Assembly (NCBI GenBank): GCA_009704445.1
Contig: WLED01000029.1
Coordinates: 1 to 12,193 of the forward strand
Origin: Actinomycetota bacterium
GTDB lineage: Bacteria; Actinomycetota; Actinomycetes; Nanopelagicales; Nanopelagicaceae
Direction: 5' to 3'
DNA length: 12,193 nt
A program made the translations under genes and the position numbers. This document shows positions 1 to 7,209 of the stretch, in pieces; position 1 is the stretch's first letter; every line of letters starts with the position of its first letter. The notes below the pieces were generated by a model that worked only from the letters and a program-made list of their open reading frames with translations, was not told the origin of the DNA and searched no databases.

Positions 1-651
1 GGTAGTGCCATGGCTTCCCAAGTACAAACTGCATTCTTTTGGAATAACGTCAGAATCACTTCACAGGAGGCTTTAGTTGGCTTTGCTGCAGCCACAATTT
101 TTGCGATTGTTGCGGGTACATTTATTTCGCAAGTAAAGATTGTTGAAAAGGTCGCACTCCCTTATCTTGTTGGATTCCAGGCAATTCCTAAAATTGCTCT
201 AGCGCCACTTTTCATTATCTGGTTTGGTTTTGGGATGACAAGTAAGGTTGTCATGGCAGCTACTATCGCCTTTTTCCCAATTCTGATCAACATTATTGAA
301 GGTTTAAGGTCTGCAGATTCGGAACAAATCAGAATGCTCCGTGTTTTTGGAGCCACAAGATTTCAAATATTTCACAAAGTGCAAGTTCCAAATGCAATGC
401 CATTTTTCTTTGCTGGCTTAGACGTTGGATTGCTACTAGCAATTCTTGGCGCTGTAGTAGGAGAGTTCCTTGGTTCACAAGAGGGCCTTGGCAACATGGT
501 TCTAACATTGCAGTACAACTTTGATACTGCCGGAATGTTTTCTATTCTGATTGTGCTTTCACTTATGGGAATCCTTGCGCACAGCATTATTAAAGCTTTC
601 CAACGCAAGTTTGCATTCTGGGGAGATAACGACCACATCGTTGGAACCTAA
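1..651 (+). CDS. ABC transporter permease, SsuC/TauC type (5' end cut by the window)
   Basis: Inner-membrane permease subunit of an ABC importer in the family that takes up sulfonates, taurine, nitrate, thiamine precursors and similar small compounds. The frame is open from base 1, so the gene very probably begins upstream. An ATG at position 10 would give 213 residues, whereas SsuC-type permeases usually have about 250-270 and an extra N-terminal membrane segment. Numbering from that ATG, hydrophobic segments lie near 21-41, 62-74, 80-97, 133-154 and 176-196. The cytoplasmic EAA loop that contacts the ATPase spans about 97-130 (E97-G-L, then RVFGAT, ending VQVP). The ATPase and binding-protein genes are not visible and may lie to the left. 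The SDR gene starts 5 bases after the stop, so both are probably co-transcribed. The substrate cannot be read from this subunit; the neighbours suggest a small organic acid or N-heterocycle. Confidence 0.9.
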   Translation, partial: GSAMASQVQTAFFWNNVRITSQEALVGFAAATIFAIVAGTFISQVKIVEKVALPYLVGFQAIPKIALAPLFIIWFGFGMTSKVVMAATIAFFPILINIIEGLRSADSEQIRMLRVFGATRFQIFHKVQVPNAMPFFFAGLDVGLLLAILGAVVGEFLGSQEGLGNMVLTLQYNFDTAGMFSILIVLSLMGILAHSIIKAFQRKFAFWGDNDHIVGT

Positions 652-656
652 TTACT

Positions 657-1400
657 ATGGGTTCACAGGATGACTTCACCGGCAAGGTAGCAATTGTTAC
701 GGGCGCTGCCCGTGGAATTGGGGCAACAATTGCCCAACAACTTGCTGCCCGTGGAGCAATCGTTGCATCTGCAGATGTTTTGCCAGAAGCCGAATGGACT
801 AATGATTTAAAGGGACCTCACACTCGTCATTATCTAGATGTGCGCTCAAAACAATCCTGCACAGATTTGGTTGCCGACGTTTTAGCAACACACGGACATC
901 TAAATCATTTAGTTAACAATGCAGGTATTGTGCGTCGGGCAAAGGCAAGTGAAATGTCTGAAAAAGACTTCACAGATGTCATTGATATCAATTTGACCGG
1001 AACATTTTTTATGAGCCAAGCGGTCTACCCAGAGCTAAAAAAAGTAAAAGGCACGATCGTAAATATTGGTTCTACTAGCGGTCACTCTGCTGTGCTCAAT
1101 ACCGTTAGCTACTCTGCTAGTAAAGCAGCAGTTATGTTTATGGCTAAGTCGTTAGCCTTTGAATGGGCAGTAGATGGAATCAGAGTAAATGCCGTTGGTC
1201 CAACAATTGTCCCAAGCAACATGACGGCGCCACTTTTAACTGATGATGAGTTTATGAAAGATAAAATGTCCACTATTCCTTTGGGAAGAATGGCTGATCA
1301 GTTAGATGTTGCGCAATCTGTTCTGTTTTTACTGGGCCCAGATTCAGGTATGGTCACAGGACAGACAATTTTTGTAGATGGCGGCGTAACGATTCACTAA
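657..1400 (+). CDS. Short-chain dehydrogenase/reductase (SDR), classical type
   Basis: Cytoplasmic NAD(P)-dependent oxidoreductase of the classical SDR family, 247 residues, the usual length. Visible motifs in order: the nucleotide-binding TGAARGIG at 15-22, an Asp at the end of strand 2 (D40) that normally favours NAD over NADP, NNAG at 87-90, the structural Asn N112, and the catalytic S139, Y152 and K156 (YxxxK). The C-terminal VTGQTIFVDGG is typical of the family. The start is 5 bases after the permease stop with only a weak GGA-containing ribosome site, which suggests translational coupling. The oxidised alcohol or reduced ketone cannot be deduced. Related family members include 3-oxoacyl-ACP reductases and sugar or hydroxyacid dehydrogenases. 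By position it may act on a compound imported by the transporter. The fold and enzyme class are clear; the specific reaction is unknown. Confidence 0.93.
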   Translation: MGSQDDFTGKVAIVTGAARGIGATIAQQLAARGAIVASADVLPEAEWTNDLKGPHTRHYLDVRSKQSCTDLVADVLATHGHLNHLVNNAGIVRRAKASEMSEKDFTDVIDINLTGTFFMSQAVYPELKKVKGTIVNIGSTSGHSAVLNTVSYSASKAAVMFMAKSLAFEWAVDGIRVNAVGPTIVPSNMTAPLLTDDEFMKDKMSTIPLGRMADQLDVAQSVLFLLGPDSGMVTGQTIFVDGGVTIH

Positions 1401-1521
1401 AGAGTAAAGCCAGCCCAATCAATAGGTAATCTGACTAAAACGGTGCGAGTCTCACTTAAACACCCTGGCGCCGAACTCTGTAACACTACAAAGCCAAACT
1501 CTTAATTACTTCCGAACTTTA
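1401..1521. other. Convergent intergenic spacer
   Basis: Short spacer between the SDR gene (plus strand) and the aldehyde dehydrogenase gene (minus strand), which end towards each other. I expected a bidirectional terminator but found no convincing stem with a T tract, and no small gene. Confidence 0.6.
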
Positions 1522-3138
1522 TTAGAGCTGATGTGGATGCTTAACATCTGTTGCAGAAGTAGTAACTGTTCTGACCACTCGAGGACTTGTCCATCGCAGT
1601 AAGCCCTGCAAAGAGCCAGCTTTATCATTAGTGCCAGATGCACGCGAGCCACCAAAAGGATGTTTTCCCATAACGGCTCCAGTTGGTTTGTCATTAACAT
1701 TCATGCTTCCTGCAGAGTTTCTAAGCTTTTCAAGAACTTCAGTTACAACCGCGCTATCTTCGCAAAAGATAGATCCAGTTAATGCATATGCTGAAACCTG
1801 ATCAATAGTTTCCAGGATTGCTTCAAATTGATTGTCTGGAAATACATGGATCGCCAAGATTGGTCCAAAGTACTCATCAGAGAAGACTTTATTCTTTGGA
1901 TTCTTAGAGATCACTAGCGTTGGCTCTACAAAGTAGCCAGTGCTGCTGTCAGACTTTCCGCCTGCAAGAATTTCAATCTCTGGGTCGGCTGAAAGGTTTT
2001 TTAGCACGGTTGATAAGCGATTAAAGGATGCTTCATCAATAACTGCGCCCATGAAGTTTTTAAAATCTTCAATTTGTCCAAACTTTAAATCCCTTACTTC
2101 TGCGACAAGTTTGTCCTTTATCTCATCCCATACCGATTGAGGAATATATGCCCTGGAGCACGCTGAACATTTCTGGCCTTGATACTCAAATCCACTTCTA
2201 ACAATCGCCGATATCAAGCGATCTCGATCTGCTGTTGGATGTGCAATAACAAAACCCTTACCGCCGGTTTCACCAACTAATCGAGGGAAGTTTCGGTATG
2301 TGTCTAGATTATTTCCGACTTGTTGCCATAACTGCCTAAAGACTTTTGTGGAACCAGTGAAATAAATACCTGCTAAGTATTCATTAGTTAAAAGAACTTT
2401 GCTGACCTCTGGACCGTATCCTGGAACCAAATTGATAACACCATCTGGCAATCCAGCTTCTTTGTAGATGTCCATCAAAATATGTGAGGGCAGCATTGCC
2501 GTAATCGATGGCTTCCAGATGACAACATTTCCCATCAATGCAGGAGCCGTTGAAAGAATTGCTGATGTTGTCGTAAAGTTAAATGGAGTAATGGCATATA
2601 CAAATCCCTCTAAAGGGCGATAGTCCAAAGCAATGTTAGTTACCTCAGAATCAGGCGGTTGCATTTTTTCAATGTCTAGTGCGAATTTAGAGTTAAACCT
2701 GATCGAATCGATTAAACCGGCAGCGGCATCAATCTCACCTTGAAAAACAGTTTTTGACTGTCCAATCATGGTTGCAGCAACAAGAAGATTCTTATACTTA
2801 TTTTCGATTAGGTCAGCAACTTTATTAAATATTGCCACTCTCTGGCTCACACTTGTTTGAGACCACTTTTCTCTAGCCTCTAAAGCATTATCAAGTGCAT
2901 TTTTGATTTCATCAACACTAGGCAGGGTGACAGTTGCATACTGCTCAGCCTTTCGGTGAGGCAAAGAAACAGAAATCTTCTTGCCACTGCCAGTTATCTT
3001 CTTGCCGCCAATAACGAGTGAAAGATCGTGAACTTGATTTGAGAGCTCGGCGATCTTTTGCGAGATTTCAGTGACATCGGCTGTTTGAGGCAAAAACAAT
3101 CGTGGAACGGTATTTGTTGGATAAGTGCTAGTGGGCAT
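1522..3138 (-). CDS. pruA: Delta-1-pyrroline-5-carboxylate dehydrogenase-type aldehyde dehydrogenase
   Basis: NAD-dependent aldehyde dehydrogenase, 538 residues, of the long stand-alone P5C dehydrogenase type that oxidises glutamate-gamma-semialdehyde to glutamate in proline breakdown. Family hallmarks: ITPFNF with catalytic N187, the IWKPS lysine K209, the FTGST cofactor loop near 260-264, the general base E290 in GETGGK, the nucleophile C324 in GQKCSACSR, and HPFGGSRASGTNDKAG at 493-508, the P5CDH form of the C-terminal motif. The start is backed by an AAGGAG site 8 bases upstream, which lies around the stop codon of the ACMSD-like gene (2-base gap), so the pair is co-transcribed. No proline dehydrogenase is beside it. 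Given its partner, it may instead oxidise another semialdehyde, by analogy with aminomuconate-semialdehyde dehydrogenase acting after ACMSD. Family assignment is strong; the physiological substrate is uncertain. Confidence 0.92.
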   Translation of the reverse strand: MPTSTYPTNTVPRLFLPQTADVTEISQKIAELSNQVHDLSLVIGGKKITGSGKKISVSLPHRKAEQYATVTLPSVDEIKNALDNALEAREKWSQTSVSQRVAIFNKVADLIENKYKNLLVAATMIGQSKTVFQGEIDAAAGLIDSIRFNSKFALDIEKMQPPDSEVTNIALDYRPLEGFVYAITPFNFTTTSAILSTAPALMGNVVIWKPSITAMLPSHILMDIYKEAGLPDGVINLVPGYGPEVSKVLLTNEYLAGIYFTGSTKVFRQLWQQVGNNLDTYRNFPRLVGETGGKGFVIAHPTADRDRLISAIVRSGFEYQGQKCSACSRAYIPQSVWDEIKDKLVAEVRDLKFGQIEDFKNFMGAVIDEASFNRLSTVLKNLSADPEIEILAGGKSDSSTGYFVEPTLVISKNPKNKVFSDEYFGPILAIHVFPDNQFEAILETIDQVSAYALTGSIFCEDSAVVTEVLEKLRNSAGSMNVNDKPTGAVMGKHPFGGSRASGTNDKAGSLQGLLRWTSPRVVRTVTTSATDVKHPHQL

Positions 3139-3140
3139 TT

Positions 3141-4178
3141 TTAGAGCTCCTTATAAACTACATTTGTATTTAAAAACTCAGCAGCGTTATTCCAAAGTAC
3201 GTTCTTTTTGACATCCTGACTAATACTTTCCTTTTTTCTGATCCAATTGGCAGATCCGCCTGGGTGGTCCCAATCAAATGGATAATCAGTGCCAATCATG
3301 ACTCGATCTGTGCCCATTCGCTCTAATAGAAATGCCAGAGAATCATCATCATGGACAAGACAGTCAACATAGCAATTTCGCAAGTACTTTTCTGGGCTTA
3401 AAAGTGTTGGCTTTTTATCGATTGGATCCAAATCCCACCTAACTTTATTTCGCCCAATTGTGTAGGGCGCAAAGCCACCACCTTGTGTGAAGGAGACTCT
3501 AAAGTTTGGATAGCGGTCGAAAATGCCGGAATGAATGAGGGAGAGCATTGCAATTGCAGATTCGGCTGGGGCACCTATAGAGCTTTTAAAGTAATGTCTT
3601 GTTAGGCGATCTCGATCACCGATCTTATTGAAAAACTCTGGATGTATCGTCAGCGATAGGTTTTCACTTGCTATAGCGGAGATAATCTCTAGTAAGTCTT
3701 TTTCATCCAAGTTGGCACCATTGATGTGGGATGCGATCGCAAATGAAGTGAGTCCCAATTGATCAACGGCAAAACGTATCTCCTCTAAAGCTGCTGCTTT
3801 ATTTTGCATGGGCAACATCGCCAAACCATGGTAATTCTCTGGCTGAGCATGTTGAACTTCTGAGAGCTCCTTGTTTACTTCGCGGCAGTATGTGACCGAG
3901 TCCGTGCCTTCAAGGTGGTAATTCCATAAAAACCCCACGACCATTGGCGCCTCTAGAGAAACTCCTTGAGTTTCAATGCGCTTTTTTGATCGAGCAACAG
4001 GATCTGCAAGGTCTATTTTTGGAATTGTGAAAGTCAGAATTTCATCCTTGAGGGAAAGGCGTGTCTTTGTTCCAACTTCATCAATCTTTTTCCAGCCAAA
4101 CCACTCTTTTCCTGTTGCCATCGCATCTAGAAAGCCACGTGGCCAAAAATGTGAGTGCAAGTCTATGGCAGGAATCAT
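3141..4178 (-). CDS. ACMSD-like amidohydrolase-2 family protein (possible decarboxylase)
   Basis: TIM-barrel protein of the amidohydrolase-2 family, close in pattern to aminocarboxymuconate-semialdehyde decarboxylase (ACMSD). I chose the start at 4178 (345 residues) over an ATG 22 codons upstream because it directly precedes the barrel motif IDLHSHFWP and has a strong AGAGGAGA ribosome site 7 bases before it. Metal ligands seen: H8 and H10 (HxH), H179 in TIHPEF, and D298 in GTDYPF. The ACMSD-type segment SHINGANLDEKDL is near 150-162. One oddity: where ACMSD has His in its HGGG motif after strand 6, this protein has Gln (Q232 in TQGGGFAPY; the codon is a clear CAA). That residue normally takes part in catalysis or metal binding, so the reaction may differ. 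It is the first gene of a minus-strand pair with the aldehyde dehydrogenase, suggesting that its product is an aldehyde. Confidence 0.88.
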   Translation of the reverse strand: MIPAIDLHSHFWPRGFLDAMATGKEWFGWKKIDEVGTKTRLSLKDEILTFTIPKIDLADPVARSKKRIETQGVSLEAPMVVGFLWNYHLEGTDSVTYCREVNKELSEVQHAQPENYHGLAMLPMQNKAAALEEIRFAVDQLGLTSFAIASHINGANLDEKDLLEIISAIASENLSLTIHPEFFNKIGDRDRLTRHYFKSSIGAPAESAIAMLSLIHSGIFDRYPNFRVSFTQGGGFAPYTIGRNKVRWDLDPIDKKPTLLSPEKYLRNCYVDCLVHDDDSLAFLLERMGTDRVMIGTDYPFDWDHPGGSANWIRKKESISQDVKKNVLWNNAAEFLNTNVVYKEL

Positions 4179-4300
4179 GTGGGTCTCTCCTCTAGTTTTC
4201 GAACAGGCGAAACAATGTTCTTTAGCTACTCTCGTCCAACCCAATGGTTACTGGTTAGTAGAAAAATGTAAATCTCAATTGTTATTCTCACCACAAACTC

Positions 4301-4329
4301 TTTACTTACGCTTAATTATCACATAAATT
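4301..4329 (+). promoter_or_regulatory. Candidate promoter of the NicX-like operon
   Basis: TTTACT at 4301-4306, a 17-base spacer and TAAATT at 4324-4329 resemble a housekeeping sigma-factor promoter (4 of 6 matches in each box). Transcription would start near 4336, giving a leader of about 28 bases that includes the ribosome site. AT-rich DNA yields such matches by chance, so this is tentative. Confidence 0.35.
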
Positions 4330-4350
4330 CCATCCCAATTACTAGTGCCT

Positions 4351-4358
4351 AAGGAGAG
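4351..4358 (+). promoter_or_regulatory. Ribosome binding site of the NicX-like gene
   Basis: AAGGAGAG, a near-perfect Shine-Dalgarno sequence, lies 5 bases before the ATG at 4364 and fixes that start. Confidence 0.8.
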
Positions 4359-4363
4359 TTTTA

Positions 4364-5338
4364 ATGGACTGGATTTCAATCAAGGTGGCAAAGGCAGCAA
4401 AAGCTGTAGTTGAGCAATCACTTGCAGTTAAACCAAATGAACAAGTATTAATTGCCGCCGACGATGATTCAGATTTTGCAATAGTCCAGGCACTGACCGC
4501 TGCAACAAGAGCAGTGGGAGCAGAACCAACAGTTGTGATAATGCCACGTAGAGAACTTGCTGGCGGAACAGCCACTCGAATCATGGCGCAAGCCTTGATG
4601 GGCGCAGACGTGATTATTTCACCAACATCAACAGGTTTAGGTTTCACAGAAGAATTTGGTCGCGCACTTAAAGAAAACGGCGCCCGAGGAATTGTAATGA
4701 CAGGAATGACCTCAGATTTATTGACAAGCGGTTCAAGCTTGGCCAACTACGATGAAGTTTACAAAATTACAAAGCCGCTGTCAGACATTATGACCTCTGG
4801 TAAAACAATTAAAGTTACAAGTAAAGCAGGATCAGATTTCACTGCTTCAATTGACGGAGTTGTTGCAGGTTGCGGTGCATCTTTTGCAAGAGAACCGGGA
4901 CAGGTCTCCGGTTTCCCAAGTGGTGAATCATGGCAGTGCCCTGTTCCTGGAACAGGTGAAGGAGTTCTAGTTGCAGATGGTTCAGCACATATGTTGGGAA
5001 GATTGCTAGAGCCAATTTCTGTAAGGTTTGCAAAAGGTAAAGCCGTTGAAATAACCGGCGGACCTCAAGCAGAAGAGTTAAAGAGAATCATTGCCCCAAT
5101 TGAAAACGGCGATAATTTGGGTGAGCTTTCAATTGGAACAAACCCTGCATCAGGCTTTAGTGGAAACGTGACAGAGGATAAAAAAGCACTGGGTACTTCT
5201 CACTTTGCTTTAGGAAACTCCGTGGTCGGTGGAACAGTAAAAGCTGACATTCACCTTGATCTATTGATGATGAAGCCTACGATTCATGTTGATGGAATTC
5301 TCTTAGTTGAAGATGGAAAAGTCGTTTATACGGGCTAA
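4364..5338 (+). CDS. M29 aminopeptidase-like / 2,5-dihydroxypyridine dioxygenase (NicX)-like metalloenzyme
   Basis: Cytoplasmic metalloprotein of the fold shared by M29 aminopeptidases (AmpS/AmpT) and the extradiol-type 2,5-dihydroxypyridine 5,6-dioxygenase NicX. At 324 residues it is shorter than the roughly 400 of classical M29 peptidases and close to the NicX-like proteins. The metal-ligand pattern can be followed: E188 in FPSGE, E254 in GELSIGTNP, H280 in GTSHFALG, and H297 with D299 in DIHLD. The 66-residue step between the two Glu residues matches my recollection of M29 enzymes. The His/His/Asp set also matches the iron ligands described for NicX, so motifs alone do not separate peptidase from dioxygenase. 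It leads an operon with a PuuE-like hydrolase (stop and start overlap by one base) and an amidohydrolase, which favours small-molecule catabolism over peptide turnover. Fold confident, reaction uncertain. Confidence 0.82.
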   Translation: MDWISIKVAKAAKAVVEQSLAVKPNEQVLIAADDDSDFAIVQALTAATRAVGAEPTVVIMPRRELAGGTATRIMAQALMGADVIISPTSTGLGFTEEFGRALKENGARGIVMTGMTSDLLTSGSSLANYDEVYKITKPLSDIMTSGKTIKVTSKAGSDFTASIDGVVAGCGASFAREPGQVSGFPSGESWQCPVPGTGEGVLVADGSAHMLGRLLEPISVRFAKGKAVEITGGPQAEELKRIIAPIENGDNLGELSIGTNPASGFSGNVTEDKKALGTSHFALGNSVVGGTVKADIHLDLLMMKPTIHVDGILLVEDGKVVYTG

Positions 5339-6282
5339 TGAGCAATAATCCAGCAGACAAAGGTAGCTCGATTAGCGGTAATGGCATGGGCCCAATGAGG
5401 GACATGCACGGATATGGTCGAGATGTACCTATTGCTCGCTGGCCAAACGGTGCACGAGTAGCAATAAGCATTGTTCTTAATTGGGAAGAAGGCTCTGAAC
5501 TTTCTTTCTTTAACGGTGATGCGAAAAACCCACAGGGGCTACTAGAAACACCAGCAACTACAGGACCTCTTGTAAGGGACTTGGCCGCGGAATCAGTCTT
5601 TGAATACGGTTCTAGAGTTGGCGTTTGGCGTCTTGCAAAACTTGTTGACGAGCACAAGATTCCCCTTACATTGTTTACAACTGCGTTAGCACTTGAGCGA
5701 CATGAAGAGTTTGCAGCCTATGTCCGGGAAAAAAAGCATGAGCCTGCCGGCCATGGTTATCGATGGGACAGAATGTGGGAGTTCTCTCGAGAAGAAGAGA
5801 AGGAACAAATTCAAATGGCTGTAGAGACAATTGAACGTGCCTGTGGCCAGCGTCCGCAAGGTTGGTATAGCCGTTACAGCGCTTCGGTAAACACCAGAGA
5901 ACTGTTAGTAGAAGAAGGCGGCTTTGTGTATGACTCCGATGCATACAACGATGACTTGCCTTATTTCACTCAAGTTGCTGGCAAGAAGCATCTGATTGTT
6001 CCTTATTCATTGACATTAAATGATGGAAGATTTGCAACTTCGCCTGGCTATGCAGACCCTTCAGGATTTTTAGATCACCTTAAGCGAGCTTTTGATGAAC
6101 TATGGCGTGAAGGTGAAAGCACACCAAAAATGATGTCTATCGGATTACATTCGCGACTCATCGGTCAACCTGCACGATTAAATGCTTTACGCGAATTCAT
6201 TGACTACGCCAACAACAAAGGGCAGGTGTGGTTCACTCGTAGAATTGATATTGCTAATTATTGGTTAGAGCACCACAAATAG
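5338..6282 (+). CDS. PuuE-like polysaccharide-deacetylase-fold hydrolase
   Basis: Hydrolase of the NodB/polysaccharide-deacetylase fold in the subgroup of the cofactor-independent allantoinase PuuE, which opens a cyclic amide. It has 314 residues, the usual length of the subgroup. Signatures: YGRDVPIARWPNGARVA at 26-42, NWEEGSE at 48-54 replacing the TFDD motif of true deacetylases, EYGSRVGVWRL near 89-99, H139 in GHGYRW, and H271 in IGLHSRL. The ATG at 5338 shares its A with the preceding TAA (TAATG), with no clear ribosome site, so translation is probably coupled. Internal ATGs at codons 17, 20 and 23 lie just before the conserved region and could be the true start. The neighbours suggest it hydrolyses an amide, lactam or formamide from the same pathway; no purine-degradation genes are seen. 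Family sure, substrate not. Confidence 0.88.
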   Translation: MSNNPADKGSSISGNGMGPMRDMHGYGRDVPIARWPNGARVAISIVLNWEEGSELSFFNGDAKNPQGLLETPATTGPLVRDLAAESVFEYGSRVGVWRLAKLVDEHKIPLTLFTTALALERHEEFAAYVREKKHEPAGHGYRWDRMWEFSREEEKEQIQMAVETIERACGQRPQGWYSRYSASVNTRELLVEEGGFVYDSDAYNDDLPYFTQVAGKKHLIVPYSLTLNDGRFATSPGYADPSGFLDHLKRAFDELWREGESTPKMMSIGLHSRLIGQPARLNALREFIDYANNKGQVWFTRRIDIANYWLEHHK

Positions 6283-6290
6283 AAAAATCT

Positions 6291-6305
6291 GAGTTATTCT
6301 AACTC
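6291..6305. repeat. Short perfect inverted repeat in the spacer before amidohydrolase A1
   Basis: GAGTTA-TTC-TAACTC forms a 6-base-pair stem with a 3-base loop between the PuuE-like gene and A1. No T tract follows on the plus strand. On the minus strand a run of five T follows the stem, but no minus-strand gene ends here. It may be an mRNA-stabilising or processing stem within the operon, or chance. Confidence 0.4.
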
Positions 6306-6330
6306 CACAACTTACTGAACAGAGGGTGCA

Positions 6331-7200
6331 ATGAAAATTACCGGAGGCATAGACATAGTTGCAAACCTTTTCACCCCTGAAGTTGTTGATTCACGACCTG
6401 AGTGGACCAAGAAATTTCACGCCAATAAGAACAAGCTTCCAAAACATTTAATTGAAGGCACACCCATTGATCTGATGATTCAGATGTTAGAAGAAAATGG
6501 TTTCGGCCATGCGTTTTTGATTTCGGCTCAGCTAGGGCGAAAAGGATTGCCAGGATCTTGGTCTCTATCCCCAGAGAAAATTCTTGAAGTAGTAGAAAAG
6601 AACCCGGAGCACTTCTCTGGAATTTATGGAATTAATCCCTACGACTCAATGAACGGTGTTCGTGAATTAGAGAGAATGGTCGTGGACCATGGCTTTATCG
6701 GCGCGCATCTGTATCCGCATTGGTTTGAGAAGGCACCTGATGATCCAATTTACTATCCGTTCTATACCAAGTGTGCTGAGTTAGGAATTCCAGTTCAGAT
6801 TCAAGTGGGATATTCCAGAATTTATGAACCACTTCAAAGACTTCAAAGTGTGGATCGTCCATCTGCAATCGATAAGTTAGCCTGCGATATTCCAGATTTG
6901 AAGATTATTGGAATCCACGTTGGCTGGCCTTGGACAGAAGAGATGATCTCTGTTGTCGACAAACATAAAAATGTATACATGGCAACCGACCGCCATGCTC
7001 CAAGTAAGTGGGGCAAAGTGCTTGTAGATTATTTGAGTTCTTGGGGTCAAGACAAAGTCATGTTTGGAACAGATTTTCCGGTAGTTCCATACGATGTTGC
7101 GCGATCAGAGATGACTGCCTTGGGATTAGACCCTGCAATTGCCAGAAAACTAGAAAACGAAAACGCAGTAAAGCTGTATCAGTTAGATACGAAAAAGTAG
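6331..7200 (+). CDS. Amidohydrolase-2 family protein A1, HxH motif lost
   Basis: TIM-barrel protein of the amidohydrolase-2 family, 289 residues, last gene of the plus-strand operon. The start has an AGAGG ribosome site 5 bases upstream. At the strand-1 position where family members carry HxH it reads GIDIVANLF, so the two His are V10 and N12. The strand-5 His is Q158 (PVQIQVG). The strand-6 His (H196 in IHVGWPW) and the Asp after strand 8 (D248 in GTDFP) remain. Other residues shared with A2 and A3 are H126 and H130 in GAHLYPHW and D220. By eye about half of its residues match A2, including GIHVGWPWTEEMISV. With this ligand set it is unlikely to bind the usual metal centre; a decarboxylase, hydratase or lyase with altered chemistry is possible. 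Substrate unknown. It converges with A3, 9 bases apart. Confidence 0.85.
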   Translation: MKITGGIDIVANLFTPEVVDSRPEWTKKFHANKNKLPKHLIEGTPIDLMIQMLEENGFGHAFLISAQLGRKGLPGSWSLSPEKILEVVEKNPEHFSGIYGINPYDSMNGVRELERMVVDHGFIGAHLYPHWFEKAPDDPIYYPFYTKCAELGIPVQIQVGYSRIYEPLQRLQSVDRPSAIDKLACDIPDLKIIGIHVGWPWTEEMISVVDKHKNVYMATDRHAPSKWGKVLVDYLSSWGQDKVMFGTDFPVVPYDVARSEMTALGLDPAIARKLENENAVKLYQLDTKK

Positions 7201-7209
7201 TACTAAGTT

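Larger units (their letters stand above)
4179..4363. promoter_or_regulatory. Divergent promoter region between the ACMSD-like and NicX-like operons
   Basis: This 185-base gap separates two divergently transcribed operons and must hold both promoters. It contains a direct repeat GGTTA-CT-GGTTA near 4246-4257 and a small inverted repeat AACC-CAAT-GGTT overlapping it, which could be a regulator site. A plus-strand promoter candidate is listed separately. I found no convincing minus-strand promoter. No regulator gene is present in the window. Confidence 0.5.

Noticed and set aside
1441..1453. Possible hairpin around GTGCGAGTCTCAC in the convergent spacer
   Set aside because: The pairing needs bulges, leaves no loop, and no T tract follows on either strand.
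2218..3617. Repeated 12-mer GCGATCTCGATC at 2218-2229 and 3606-3617
   Set aside because: Both copies lie in coding sequence on the minus strand and encode the same Asp-Arg-Asp-Arg run in unrelated proteins; codon coincidence is the simplest explanation.
4179..4244. Extension of the ACMSD-like protein by 22 residues to an upstream ATG
   Set aside because: The extension has no family similarity, while the internal ATG has a strong AGAGGAGA site 7 bases upstream and sits just before the strand-1 HxH motif.
4342..4746. Open frame of 134 codons on the minus strand opposite the NicX-like gene
   Set aside because: It is antisense to a gene with clear family motifs, shows low-complexity Ala/Ser/Thr/Val composition, has no ribosome site and resembles no family.
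6285..6305. Minus-strand intrinsic terminator formed by the inverted repeat and its T run
   Set aside because: No minus-strand gene ends near here, and the same stem lacks a T tract on the transcribed plus strand.
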